Source: Seleniibacterium sp963677135 (GTDB lineage Bacteria; Desulfobacterota; Desulfuromonadia; Desulfuromonadales; Geopsychrobacteraceae). Taken from it: a stretch of 64,000 nt of DNA. Shown here one piece after another: positions 55,063-63,593 of the stretch (position 1 is its first letter; every line of letters starts with the position of its first letter). The DNA is taken from contig CAXXLS010000008.1 of the NCBI GenBank assembly GCA_963677135.2, forward strand, positions 1 to 64,000. The letters run 5' to 3'. The notes beneath the pieces are model-generated. The model worked only from the letters and a program-made list of their open reading frames with translations. It did no database searches and was not told the origin of the DNA. Both the position numbers and the translations under genes were made by a program.

Positions 55063-55440
55063 AATTTAAATAGCTCATCCTGTGGTTCTTTTTGGTGACT
55101 AGAACCAGAAGCGCCCCGTTGGATGAGTGGGAGTGAACCTTGACCCCGAGCAAGCCGGTTGATCGTGACCGGAACGATTAAGGCAGGGTTCCATCTTTCC
55201 TCGTGGTACTTTCCATGAGGATGTTGCCTGAAGCCTCTCACCCCATTTCATTCGGAGATGGTAGTCACGCATCAGGTTACATTGAGCGTCAGCTTTGGAT
55301 GCGGTTATTGGTGTCCTGGCTGGCGCTCATTGTTTTTTTATTTCTCGGTTCGTCCCATCTTTGTAATTGCGGAAAAATCCCGATTTTTAAGTACATCGGA
55401 CAAGAACTGAAAATATTGCTCCGGTGATTAAACAGTTAAA
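55063..55440. other. No supported gene
   Basis: About 380 bases with several CCGG and GGTT-rich short hairpins but no credible reading frame. A 74-codon frame at 55203-55427 has one hydrophobic segment; composition and lack of ribosome site argue against it. Confidence 0.5.
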
Positions 55441-55554
55441 TCAAGCAGCATAAGCGATCTTTGGATGCTTGAAGTAATTTTGCACATGCCTCGGACGATT
55501 CTGTAGGGTGCACATGAAGGAACGGGTCTTTTTCTCCAAGTCCTTCTGTGTTCG
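55441..55554 (-). pseudogene. Possible transposase C-terminal fragment
   Basis: On the minus strand the frame reads RTQKDLEKKTRSFMCTLQN then RPRHVQNYFKHPKIAYAA and a stop. The pattern of basic and aromatic residues resembles the end of IS transposases. There is no N-terminal part. Tentative. Confidence 0.35.
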
Positions 55555-55697
55555 AGCAGGTAGTCCGGTATGGTCATCAGTAGTTCCTCCAGTTGTTACG
55601 GGTTGTAACCGACTGAGACCATTTACACAAAGTTTTTTACACCCTCAGCCATTCCTGACCCCGCTTCGGTGTGTCGATATTCTTTACAGCTAAGCTA

Positions 55698-55754
55698 TTA
55701 TGCTTTCTTGCGTTTCCGTCCGTACCAACCAAGTCCCATGAGGCCACCACCTAG
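55698..55754 (-). pseudogene. Possible PEP-CTERM-type sorting tail remnant
   Basis: On the minus strand LGGGLMGLGWYGRKRKKA followed by a stop. Such a glycine-rich hydrophobic stretch and basic end is typical of VPLPA/PEP-CTERM tails. The frame is closed just upstream, so only the tail remains. Short, so chance is possible. Confidence 0.3.
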
Positions 55755-55765
55755 AAGTCATTCTT

Positions 55766-56029
55766 TCAGACATGGCTTACCTCCCCTGTAATCTGTTTCA
55801 GTTCATTATGTAGGCTATCTAAATCATCCTGTAATTTATCAAGGGCTAAACTGGCACCATCCAGATCATGGTTCCTTGCTCGCGATGGACTTTCAATCGT
55901 GCTAAGGATGCCTCGGGATATTAAATTTGCATAACGGATAATGTCGTACAGGTGGTCTTGAACATCAAGAAGTGAGATTTTTAATTGATTGCTGTCTTTG
56001 GGTAGGTTGTTTACACTTTGAATAGCCAT
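55766..56029 (-). CDS. Small helical protein near the integrase
   Basis: 87 residues, mostly helical (NQLKISLLDVQDHLYDIIRY, LALDKLQDDLDSLHNELKQI). AGGAGG is present upstream of its ATG (minus strand, 56041-56046 region). The 12 bp palindrome at 56102-56113 lies about 75 bases upstream, so the gene could be controlled by the element's own regulator. No family. Confidence 0.6.
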   Translation of the reverse strand: MAIQSVNNLPKDSNQLKISLLDVQDHLYDIIRYANLISRGILSTIESPSRARNHDLDGASLALDKLQDDLDSLHNELKQITGEVSHV

Positions 56030-56101
56030 AATTTTTACCTCCTATATAGGTAAGTTGTGGTTAGGCCTGCGGGTGGCGCTGCAACGCCCTCGTAGGCCGC
56101 T

Positions 56102-56113
56102 TGAGTATACTCA
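56102..56113. promoter_or_regulatory. Operator-like palindrome TGAGTATACTCA, right copy
   Basis: Identical to 48791-48802, followed by a half-site GTATACA. It stands between the integrase 3' end and the start of the small minus-strand gene. Confidence 0.65.
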
Positions 56114-56130
56114 GTATACAATGTCTTAAA

Positions 56131-57453
56131 TTAGCCTCGTTTTTCGTCCAAATTCACCACGTTAGCGCCAGTCTGCTGCATAGATTTATTTAGTGCTCTT
56201 ACTGCCTGTTTCTGGGCCTCTGCGGAGACGTGGCTGTATCTGTTTGTCATAATCAAAGTCTTGTGTCCTAATAAGTCGCGGACTATTGGCAGGCTTGCTC
56301 CATTCTCAACCAACCATGATGCATAGGTGTGTCGCAGAGAGTGAAAAACAATCTTGTCGCGGTCATCTGTTATGCCGTCATTAAGTCCAAGAGATTCGAC
56401 TGTCCGGGCAAATGTGGCAGGCATCTGTCTATAAGGTTCGTTGTTCGTATTTAAAAACACAAGGCGGTTGTGTTTGCAGTTTATGGAGCGCTGCCGGAGC
56501 ATGGCTAGGGCTTGGTCGGTTAAATAGCTGATCCGGCTTTCCCCGTTCTTGGTATCGACTAGAACCAATTCACCCTTTTTCAGCTTTACTCGATCCCATG
56601 TTAATTTAAATAATTCCCCGGCTCTCAGTCCGCAATGCAAAGAGAGTAGGGCCATATCGTGTACGTCATCGGATTTCAACTTTAGGGCAGCAAGCAGTGT
56701 TGCGGCTTCGTTCTGTGTTAAAAATCGTTTCCGCTGATTATCGGCTTTGGGCTTTTTAAAAGCTTTGCTTGCCCCTGGCCACTCACCATTTGCTAGAGGT
56801 GGATTTTCGGCGCAGGCTCGGTTCCAGGTCTGCCGGATAACGGCAAGAGCATACTGGATAGACCTTGCTGACATAGGTTTTGCAGCATTACGGCGTAAAT
56901 GGGCGTTCTTGGCTTTGTCGCTTTTATCGCGGGGGTGCTTCTTGGCTTCCGGGCGTTTTCCGGCAAGCATGTTGGATTTAATCTCGTCCAGGTGACTTAT
57001 GCCGATCTCGGAAAAGAGGAGATCACCAATAACAGGTTTTAGCCAATTGCGGAAAAGCAATTCCTCACTTGCTGCTGTGTGTGGTTTTTTATCAACTTTG
57101 CATTGTGGCAGGTAAACCGATTCAAAGAACTGGCCGAAAGTGGTTTTAAGCTTTGCTTCTTTCTCCTTCTTGAGCTGCTCTGCCTCTTCCTTCTTTTTAT
57201 TTACCAGCCGTTCTTCAGCCTGTGAAGTAGGGCCCTTTTTATTCTGGGCTGCTTTTTTTAGCCGTGCTCTAATTTCATTGGCCTCATCTGCGTCATGCTC
57301 TTCTGTGCCCCAGCCGACACCTTCTTCAACTGACTTGCCCTGATGTTGATAACGGATAGCGAAGTAGCGGTCAAAATTGACTCCATTCTTACGAGTGGGG
57401 TGTTCGTAATACCGGACTCCAGGGTATTTTGTTTTGATCCATTTGACGGCCAT
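56131..57453 (-). CDS. int: Tyrosine recombinase (integrase), P4/Bacteriophage type
   Basis: 440 residues. The catalytic set is complete: Arg277 in CGLRAGEL, His371 and Arg374 in HSLRHTY, His397 in LLGHK and Tyr406 in TNRYSH. An Arm-binding N-terminal region (MAVKWIKTKYPGVRYYEHPT) and a basic Lys/Glu linker at residues 80-105 precede it. Located at the right end of the element beside attR, reading inward, which fits integration into tRNA-Asn. Confidence 0.94.
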   Translation of the reverse strand: MAVKWIKTKYPGVRYYEHPTRKNGVNFDRYFAIRYQHQGKSVEEGVGWGTEEHDADEANEIRARLKKAAQNKKGPTSQAEERLVNKKKEEAEQLKKEKEAKLKTTFGQFFESVYLPQCKVDKKPHTAASEELLFRNWLKPVIGDLLFSEIGISHLDEIKSNMLAGKRPEAKKHPRDKSDKAKNAHLRRNAAKPMSARSIQYALAVIRQTWNRACAENPPLANGEWPGASKAFKKPKADNQRKRFLTQNEAATLLAALKLKSDDVHDMALLSLHCGLRAGELFKLTWDRVKLKKGELVLVDTKNGESRISYLTDQALAMLRQRSINCKHNRLVFLNTNNEPYRQMPATFARTVESLGLNDGITDDRDKIVFHSLRHTYASWLVENGASLPIVRDLLGHKTLIMTNRYSHVSAEAQKQAVRALNKSMQQTGANVVNLDEKRG

Positions 57454-57614
57454 AGTTAGCTCCCTGTAATTCCTCTCCCAGTCCTCTCCCAGTTTTTTTA
57501 GGGAAATTGTGAAAAATAAAATGAGTCTTCGGGAACAATAATAGCAGTAAATATGCTGAAATCAATAAGTAAAAATTATTTTTAAGGAAGAAACGGGATA
57601 TGTTTAAAAATTGC

Positions 57615-57666
57615 CTGTTAATCAGATTGTCGCTGGTTCGAGCCCAGCAGAGGGAGCCATTATAAA
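57615..57666 (+). repeat. attR direct repeat
   Basis: Identical to 48527-48578. It lacks the 5' half of the tRNA, so it is not a functional tRNA gene. Confidence 0.93.
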
Positions 57667-57667
57667 C

Positions 57668-57704
57668 AAGGGGTTACGGCAATAGGCTGTAACCCCTTTT
57701 GTTT
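57668..57704 (+). terminator. Terminator after attR
   Basis: AAGGGGTTACGG and the paired CTGTAACCCCTT with T-run. It is probably the original tRNA-Asn terminator, now displaced. Confidence 0.8.
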
Positions 57705-57739
57705 TGCCTTCGATTTTGTCCCCACTTAATCTGTTTTCG

Positions 57740-58520
57740 AATAAAATCGGGTCTACACCGGAACTGCTGACCAGTCATGGTATCGCTTGGGAAGAACCGG
57801 CCATCCCTGAAACTGTCCCTGCCTCAATGGAACCCGCACCAGCCCAGCCCCATTTTACCACCGATGACAAGATCGCCCTGTTCCGTCACCTGTTCCGGGG
57901 GCGGGAAGATGTCTATCCCAAGCGTTGGGAGTCGGCCAAGGGCACGTCCGGCTATTCACCCGCCTGCGGTAATGAATGGAAGCCCGGGGTTTGCTACAAG
58001 CCCCGGGTGAAATGCGGTGACTGCAAACGGTGCTCACGCCTGGATCTTTTTTGCCGAGCCGGTTCCGGCCCGCGAGGCCCGGCAGCTCGGAGCCGCCCTG
58101 ATCAGTCATGCCTGCGACCACACGCGGCAATTATCGCTTACAAGTTACGACCGCCTGTTTCCTCATCAGGACACAATGCCTAAGGGTGGCTTCGATAATC
58201 GAATCGCCCTGCCATTGCAGAAGCTGCCGAGAGAGTCCGGGCGCAGTGTTTTTGTTGACGAAAAGCTCAAGCCTTATCCTGTTCAGTGGGCATTTCTGGC
58301 GTCCATTTGTCCAATATCACGACGAGATCTAGAAGGTGCTATGCTGAGGGCCAGCAGCGGCCGGCATCCTCTGGATGTGTCATTTGCCACCGAGGAAGAA
58401 GGGAATAAACCTGGCAACGTCCTTCAACTGTACCCGCGAAAATTGTCGGCCCGCTGCCGGAATCGCTGGCACTGGTGCTGGCCAACCAGATTTTCATTGA
58501 TGGTATCTCCCCATATTCAT
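57740..58520 (+). pseudogene. Wreck of a TOTE conflict-system archaeo-eukaryotic primase
   Basis: The first part (FTTDDKIALFRHLFRGREDV, KGTSGYSPACGNEW, CYKPRVKCGDC) matches the N-terminal zinc-containing part of primases in TOTE conflict systems. After KCGDC the reading jumps to another frame at NGAHAWIFFAEPVPAREARQ, so roughly 100 residues are missing inside. The next part (ALISHACDHTRQLSLTSYDR, FDNRIALPLQKLPRESGRSV) is the catalytic domain; a last fragment (KIVGPLPESLALVLANQIF) lies in a third frame near 58440-58505. Not functional. It abuts attR and probably came with an earlier insertion at the tRNA. No helicase or other parts remain. Bases 58521-58812 hold nothing recognised. Confidence 0.7.
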
Positions 58521-58812
58521 TGGGCGAATTCCAATCGAAAACCGAACAGTTATGTCAAAGAACAATTGTTCTCAGTAACTTGCAACATTATCTGATTTTT
58601 TAACCGGACAATAGTGATTCGACATATTCATTTTGATTTCTGTTTGACTTGACGCTGCTTGCCTTTTTGATGATTGAAAAGAGGAAGGGGGGGCTCCTCC
58701 CAGTGCTGAGGCCTGGCGTTTTTGGAGAAACGATTATAAAAACTTAAAATAGTGTTATAATGCTGCGAATAGATGACCGCATATCCCGCCACTATCATGA
58801 CAAGGAGAGCGC

Positions 58813-59145
58813 ATGGCTGACAAGCGTGAGCGGAACAGGCAGAAAAAGCGTCTCAAGGTAAGGTTCGGGATTGACGTCGGGAAAAAAATGGCATTCACCG
58901 GAGATTTGACCCAGGACGGAATTTTCATTATCACCGGGCAGCCGGAGGCGCCGGGCAGCCGGATTTATGTCGAGATCAGTCTGCCGGACCAGGAGATCGT
59001 CGTACTGAAAGGGCGCGTCCGATGGGCCAAAAAGGTGCCTGCCAATCTTATCCGGGTCGCCAACAAGGCAGGAATGGGTGTTGAGATTATGGGTTTTGAA
59101 CAAGGCCAGTCGGCTTTTTTACGTTACCTGGAGACGCTGCAGTAA
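58813..59145 (+). CDS. PilZ domain protein
   Basis: 110 residues. The N-terminal RQKKRLKVRFGID holds the RxxxR-type motif and GDLTQDGIFIITG the D-x-S/T-x-x-G region. GRVRWAKKV and GMGVEIMGF are typical of PilZ sheets. A c-di-GMP adaptor; partner unknown. GGAGAGCGC lies ahead of the ATG. It is convergent with the gsp operon. Confidence 0.8.
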   Translation: MADKRERNRQKKRLKVRFGIDVGKKMAFTGDLTQDGIFIITGQPEAPGSRIYVEISLPDQEIVVLKGRVRWAKKVPANLIRVANKAGMGVEIMGFEQGQSAFLRYLETLQ

Positions 59146-59184
59146 CCACGACCGGCCGGTTTTTTTTAATCGCCCGGGAAAAGC

Positions 59185-60036
59185 TCAGCGGAACGAGGGA
59201 CTTGCCAGGTTGCCGCTGATTCTCAGTTCGTAATTCCCTTCGGCATTCTCCTTGGCGGCAAGTTTCAGTAGTTCCACCAACCCCTGGTCGGCTTCCGCCG
59301 CCGGACGAATGTCCAGTCTGAGGCTGATGGCACTGGTCGCGGGGGAGTTCCCGAGACGCAGATTGCCTCGCCCTGAGACCGTAAAATCACCGTTCTCAGC
59401 CGTTAACGTCGTGATGCGAAAAGACTGCCCCTTGCCGGTCGCCTTGATATCTACCCGGCCCAAATCAAGCATGTCTTCATTTTTGCCACTTTCCCTGATG
59501 CTGGCCTGCCCCAGTACCAGTTGCAGCTGGCTTTCCGAGGCATTGGTCAGGGGGACGACGCTATTGAAAGAGGCGTTCTGAACCTGGCCGAGAAAGTTGA
59601 GGTTCCAGGCGTTTTGCAGGGGAAGATCAAGCCGCAGGTCCCGGGCGCTGGCATCGACCAGGCCGTCCCTGAACAGGTCTGCCTGCAGTTGGCCCGAAAA
59701 AAGACGGGCTTCGACATGAGCACCGGGATTGCCGGAGAAAAGACTTCCCCAGAGGGGGCTGATGGTCACGTGTTCGACCTCGATGGGCGGCATGGCGTCC
59801 TGCCGGGTTCTGATCTCCAGGTTGGTGCCGTTCAGATTGATAAAACCCAGCTGAACCCGTCCTTTTTCGATTGATATCTGCCCCTGTTGTTCTGCCAGGG
59901 CGATGAGGCGCTGCTCGAGGAGATTGTTCGGGAAGGAGACTGCGACCCCGACAACGGCACCCAGAACAAACAGGATCAAGCCCAGAATAACAATTCTGAG
60001 CCAGCCGAACTGGACTGAAATGGCAATTTTTTTCAT
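59185..60036 (-). CDS. gspN: Type II secretion system protein GspN
   Basis: 283 residues with one N-terminal transmembrane segment (GWLRIVILGLILFVLGAVVGV) and a large periplasmic domain of beta type (VQLGFINLNGTNLEIRTRQD). The GspN class is common in deltaproteobacterial secretion operons. The ATG overlaps the gspM stop by four bases. Role in the inner membrane platform is probable, detailed function unclear. Confidence 0.85.
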   Translation of the reverse strand: MKKIAISVQFGWLRIVILGLILFVLGAVVGVAVSFPNNLLEQRLIALAEQQGQISIEKGRVQLGFINLNGTNLEIRTRQDAMPPIEVEHVTISPLWGSLFSGNPGAHVEARLFSGQLQADLFRDGLVDASARDLRLDLPLQNAWNLNFLGQVQNASFNSVVPLTNASESQLQLVLGQASIRESGKNEDMLDLGRVDIKATGKGQSFRITTLTAENGDFTVSGRGNLRLGNSPATSAISLRLDIRPAAEADQGLVELLKLAAKENAEGNYELRISGNLASPSFR

Positions 60037-60569
60037 CGGTTTTTCCTGAACACGGATACGGTCAGCGTGGCATCAGTCAAGGCCTGGTTGTCAAACCGCT
60101 GCTTGATCCGGAGGTTTTTGATCTGCATCGGGGTTTTGGCGGTTTCAATCTCCCAGAGCAGCTTAAGAACCTGTTGCAGGGTCAGGCGTTCCAGCTTGAT
60201 ATCAAGATTCTCGATATAAATCTCCCCCTGGGTCTGAGCCGGCTGGGGCCGGATATAGCTGAGATTCTCGCGGCTGCCGACGTTCGAAGCGATATTCTCA
60301 AGCAAGGCCAGGGCCGACAGTCCGCTCCTTCTGCCCAGCCTGCTTTCGGTCCGCTTCATCTGTTGCTGGAGGGCGTTGTATTCCGCCTGCAGCTCGCGGA
60401 CTTCCTGAATCTGTCTCTGCTTGGTCGTTACTGTTTTCTGCATTCCCGACAGGGCGTTCCGGTAGGGCTCGTAGACACCGACAGACAACAGCACCGCGAG
60501 AACAAAGACGGCTCCGATCAGCAGGATGATCTGTTCGCGTTTTTCCAACTGGCTCAGGCGTTCAATCAT
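60033..60569 (-). CDS. gspM: Type II secretion system protein GspM
   Basis: 178 residues. Short cytoplasmic part, one transmembrane helix (QIILLIGAVFVLAVLLSVGV), a coiled coil (KQRQIQEVRELQAEYNALQQ) and a ferredoxin-like periplasmic domain. GspM pairs with GspL in the inner membrane platform. Overlaps both neighbours by four bases. Confidence 0.88.
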   Translation of the reverse strand: MIERLSQLEKREQIILLIGAVFVLAVLLSVGVYEPYRNALSGMQKTVTTKQRQIQEVRELQAEYNALQQQMKRTESRLGRRSGLSALALLENIASNVGSRENLSYIRPQPAQTQGEIYIENLDIKLERLTLQQVLKLLWEIETAKTPMQIKNLRIKQRFDNQALTDATLTVSVFRKNR

Positions 60570-61954
60570 TTGCCAATCCCCCCTTGAGCGAGGGTTAAGA
60601 TCAAACGAAAATTGATCTTGTTACCACGCAGGGCCATTTGCGCATCAGCGACCTGAACCCTGCTGAAAAATGAAGATGCCGTCAATTGTTCGGCCAACTG
60701 GTTGACCGCTTCAAAGGACGTCGTGTTCCCTGACACCCTGACTTCGGCCGGATTGTAATTGAACTCATCGAGCTGGATCGCAACATTGTCAACCTGTTCC
60801 GAAAGTTTTTTCAAAACGGTCAGGGCCCCGGGTTCAACGTCGCCGAGAAGGCTGCTTTTTTCACGCAGTTCGTTGATGGCGCTGCGCATCTGCAGGGGAA
60901 CATCGACGATGGTGGTGGCATTGGGGAAGGTTTCCCGGTAAATCTGGACAATCTCCTGTTGCAGGCTTTTAACCTGCTCCGCCTGGCTCCGGTATTTCAG
61001 GGTGGCGGCGGTGGTCAGCAGGCCCAGGCTGAGCAGCGCCAGTATGGCGGTGCCCCACAGGGACTTCTTCAGCTTTTGCCACTCTCCTTTAAGGGCGAAA
61101 CTGCCGCGTCTCAGGTTGAAGGATTTGATCCCCTTGTTCATGCCCGCCCTGATCGCCAGGGCCGCAGCCAGCATGAATTTCATGGGAATCTCCTGCCCGG
61201 CTATGGTCATGGTCAGTTCCCTGACCTGGTATTCCTGGTCCAGGAGATGCTGCATCACCTGGGGGGTGACGGCATCGCCGACGCAGTAGATGACCGGCTT
61301 GTGCAGTCCGCTTTTCGAGACCAGCAGCATCAGTTCCCGGTCCAGCCAGTTCAGGTTCTGGTCCGACAGCTGTTGCGGCAGCAGACGATAGTCCTGGAGA
61401 CCGCCATCGCGGATCACGGACAGGGTGGTTTCGTTGGAATTAGCCGCCAGCAGGAGTCCCTGGCTGAGTTGGTCGCCAAGCCCTGAGAACAGTGCAAACG
61501 GGGCCAGGTCCAGAACATGCAGGGGCATCCCGCAGTTTTCCGTCTGGTCGAGGACGTCCTGGATGGCCGTGATCGGGACGGCCGCCGCCGTAACGGAAAC
61601 GGGTCCCTTCTGACGTGAATGCAAAGGAAGTGACGCCGTCAGGCACTCATCCACCGCGACCGGGATCTGGCTGCTCATGGTAAACGGCAGGGCGGACTGG
61701 ATCTTTTTTGCTTCACTGAAGGGAAACTCGAGGGTCCGGATATATGCCGACTTTGCCGGCAACGCCGCAGCGACCCGGTCGCCGATTTTAAAATCACCGG
61801 ACAGGTTTTCCGTCAGTTCGGCCAGTTGCGCAGCAATATCCTGGCGATGACTCTCCAGCAGCTGGACGTGGCTGAATTCTCCCCCGTTCCAGTCGAGAAC
61901 CGCGAGATACGCATGCTGGGGGCCGATATCGAGGCCAAAATACCTTTTCGCCAT
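60566..61954 (-). CDS. gspL: Type II secretion system protein GspL
   Basis: 462 residues. The cytoplasmic half has the actin/PilM-like fold (RYFGLDIGPQHAYLAVLDWN, EFPFSEAKKIQSALPFTMSS), followed by one transmembrane helix (LWGTAILALLSLGLLTTAAT) and a periplasmic ferredoxin-like domain. It binds the GspE ATPase and couples it to the platform. Six bases separate it from gspK. Confidence 0.9.
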   Translation of the reverse strand: MAKRYFGLDIGPQHAYLAVLDWNGGEFSHVQLLESHRQDIAAQLAELTENLSGDFKIGDRVAAALPAKSAYIRTLEFPFSEAKKIQSALPFTMSSQIPVAVDECLTASLPLHSRQKGPVSVTAAAVPITAIQDVLDQTENCGMPLHVLDLAPFALFSGLGDQLSQGLLLAANSNETTLSVIRDGGLQDYRLLPQQLSDQNLNWLDRELMLLVSKSGLHKPVIYCVGDAVTPQVMQHLLDQEYQVRELTMTIAGQEIPMKFMLAAALAIRAGMNKGIKSFNLRRGSFALKGEWQKLKKSLWGTAILALLSLGLLTTAATLKYRSQAEQVKSLQQEIVQIYRETFPNATTIVDVPLQMRSAINELREKSSLLGDVEPGALTVLKKLSEQVDNVAIQLDEFNYNPAEVRVSGNTTSFEAVNQLAEQLTASSFFSRVQVADAQMALRGNKINFRLILTLAQGGIGK

Positions 61955-61959
61955 ATGTT

Positions 61960-62931
61960 TTATTCCACCCTGATATAAAGCAGCGAGTTGTCTTTCTTGT
62001 TAATCTCGGCAACAAGCCGCTGGCGACCGTCATTGACCATCGCTTCTGAAGCGATGCGGTAGTACTGACTGGTGGTGCCGAGCAGCTTCTGGTTGGCCAG
62101 TGTCTTCAAGATACTGTAGCGCTCTTCCGAGAGCAAATTTTCCAGGCTTTCAATCGATTCGATCGGACCGTCCCCGCGGCGCTCGATGAGCGTTTCCGCG
62201 GTCTGCTCATCAATGTCGGCGTTCAGTGACATGAGAACCTCGGCACTGGCCGTGTTGATATTGATCATGTCGGAGCCGTTAACGGTCACGTGAGGGGCGA
62301 TTTTGTCCAGCAGCTCTCTGGAAAACCCTTTGATCAGCAGCAGTTCCTGCAGCGTTTCGACCGCTCCGTTTTTACAGGCATAAGGCGGACTGAGCCCCTG
62401 GTAATAGTCATTTTCGGCCCCGGCAACCGGGATGTCCAGGTCATCCGTCTGAATCAGCTGGTACGACTGGTCGCCGCTGTCGAGCCAATCGATCAGGGCG
62501 GCCGTCAACTCCGCCGGATCGGCCAGGTAATCGATCTCCAGAGAAACGAACAGCCGGTAAAAGCGGTCGACGACAACGGTCCGGGGATTGTTGCCGCTGA
62601 CCAGGCTGTTGATCGCCAGTTTGCTGTTCAGATCCTCGATCGTGACGGACACCGCGCCCTGGCCGACCGGGTAACTGATGATGCCGGTGTGCCAGAGTTC
62701 CGTACTGTGATCATAGTCGTTGTCATCTTCCTTAAGCAGCATGCGCCCTGCGGCGACTCCGCCCCGGGCCAGGTAGTAGGCCTTGGTCGAATCTCTGAAA
62801 GTTTCGGTCAGCCGCTGGTCGACCAGGGTCGAATAGGACAGCTCCATGAGCAGTGAGGTCAGCAGGGTGATGATGACCAGCACCAGTAAGAGAGCCATGC
62901 CCTTGTCATTATGCCCGGCGCGGCGTTTCAT
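61960..62931 (-). CDS. gspK: Type II secretion system minor pseudopilin GspK
   Basis: 323 residues. Begins with a short basic leader and the pilin-type helix GMALLLVLVIITLLTSLLME, with G at the cleavage site and without Glu at position 5, a GspK hallmark. The large C-terminal domain has helix-hairpin-helix motifs (NINTASAEVLMSLNADIDEQ). GspK tops the pseudopilus tip with GspI and GspJ, both next door. Confidence 0.92.
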   Translation of the reverse strand: MKRRAGHNDKGMALLLVLVIITLLTSLLMELSYSTLVDQRLTETFRDSTKAYYLARGGVAAGRMLLKEDDNDYDHSTELWHTGIISYPVGQGAVSVTIEDLNSKLAINSLVSGNNPRTVVVDRFYRLFVSLEIDYLADPAELTAALIDWLDSGDQSYQLIQTDDLDIPVAGAENDYYQGLSPPYACKNGAVETLQELLLIKGFSRELLDKIAPHVTVNGSDMININTASAEVLMSLNADIDEQTAETLIERRGDGPIESIESLENLLSEERYSILKTLANQKLLGTTSQYYRIASEAMVNDGRQRLVAEINKKDNSLLYIRVE

Positions 62932-63593
62932 CGACTCATCTCCGGCAGCCTGAAGGCTGACAGGAACGGGATCTCATTGCCTTTGGCGTCCTTGATCCTC
63001 AGTTCGACCTCAACCATGTCAGGAAGCCCGCTGCTGGCCGAATCCCAGCTGTCGTTCCAGCTGCCGTCGGCATAAAACCGCATATTGAAGAATTCGATTC
63101 CCGGAGCCAGGCGCATGGTCCTTGACGTGCCGGCCTCCTCTTCGCTTAACAGCGGACGCTCCGAGCGGAGCAGCACCTTGCTGTTGTCGTCGGCCTCACT
63201 GTCTTCGGTCACGGTATAGCTGATCAACGCGAACCCGGTACCGGTGCTGCTCAGGGGCGATGCCGCGGTGGTGCTCAGTTCAAAAGAAAAGTTATCGGCC
63301 CCGCTTTTGCTCCCTTTGAGAATACTGTCTTCGTTGGCTTTGCTCAAGTAGGCGCCATGCAGCTCGCGGCCGAACCGGTCGAAAATGACGCGGGCCTTGT
63401 GATACGTTTCACTGTCCCTGTCCAGCCGGTCCTTGGCGGCGCTGACTCCGGAAAACACCCCGTAGACGGTGGCCAGGGTCAACGCGACGAGGGTTATGGA
63501 AACCAGGATTTCTATCAGGGTAAACCCGCCCTGGCCAACCTGCCGCCCCGGGGCATGATCAGAAAATGAATGAGTCGAGGGTAACCGCTTCAT
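62928..63593 (-). CDS. gspJ: Type II secretion system minor pseudopilin GspJ
   Basis: 221 residues from ATG 63593. Prepilin peptidase site QGGFTLIEILVSITL with Glu5. The domain contains EFFNMRFYADGSWNDSWDS, a typical GspJ segment. The open frame reaches 63719, but the extra residues overlap gspI and do not resemble a leader. I keep the shorter form; it still overlaps the gspI end by 35 bases. A four-base overlap links it to gspK. Confidence 0.9.
   Translation of the reverse strand: MKRLPSTHSFSDHAPGRQVGQGGFTLIEILVSITLVALTLATVYGVFSGVSAAKDRLDRDSETYHKARVIFDRFGRELHGAYLSKANEDSILKGSKSGADNFSFELSTTAASPLSSTGTGFALISYTVTEDSEADDNSKVLLRSERPLLSEEEAGTSRTMRLAPGIEFFNMRFYADGSWNDSWDSASSGLPDMVEVELRIKDAKGNEIPFLSAFRLPEMSR

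Larger units (their letters stand above)
48527..57666. mobile_element. Integrative element in tRNA-Asn, 9.1 kb
   Basis: Bounded by a 52 bp perfect direct repeat of the tRNA-Asn 3' half. Contents from left to right are an AlpA-like regulator, a small protein, a primase/helicase, three to four small proteins including a PD-(D/E)XK nuclease, a candidate origin, a HGGxSTG protein, a decayed segment, a small minus-strand gene and a tyrosine integrase at the right end. Sequence is clearly richer in A and T than the flanks. There are no visible capsid, tail, terminase or conjugation genes. It resembles P4-like phage satellites in gene set. Confidence 0.9.

Noticed and set aside
55203..55427. 74-codon frame with one hydrophobic stretch
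   Set aside because: No ribosome site, odd composition and located in a decayed region.
57615..57666. Second tRNA-Asn gene at attR
   Set aside because: Only the 3' half is present; no D-arm or 5' acceptor strand.
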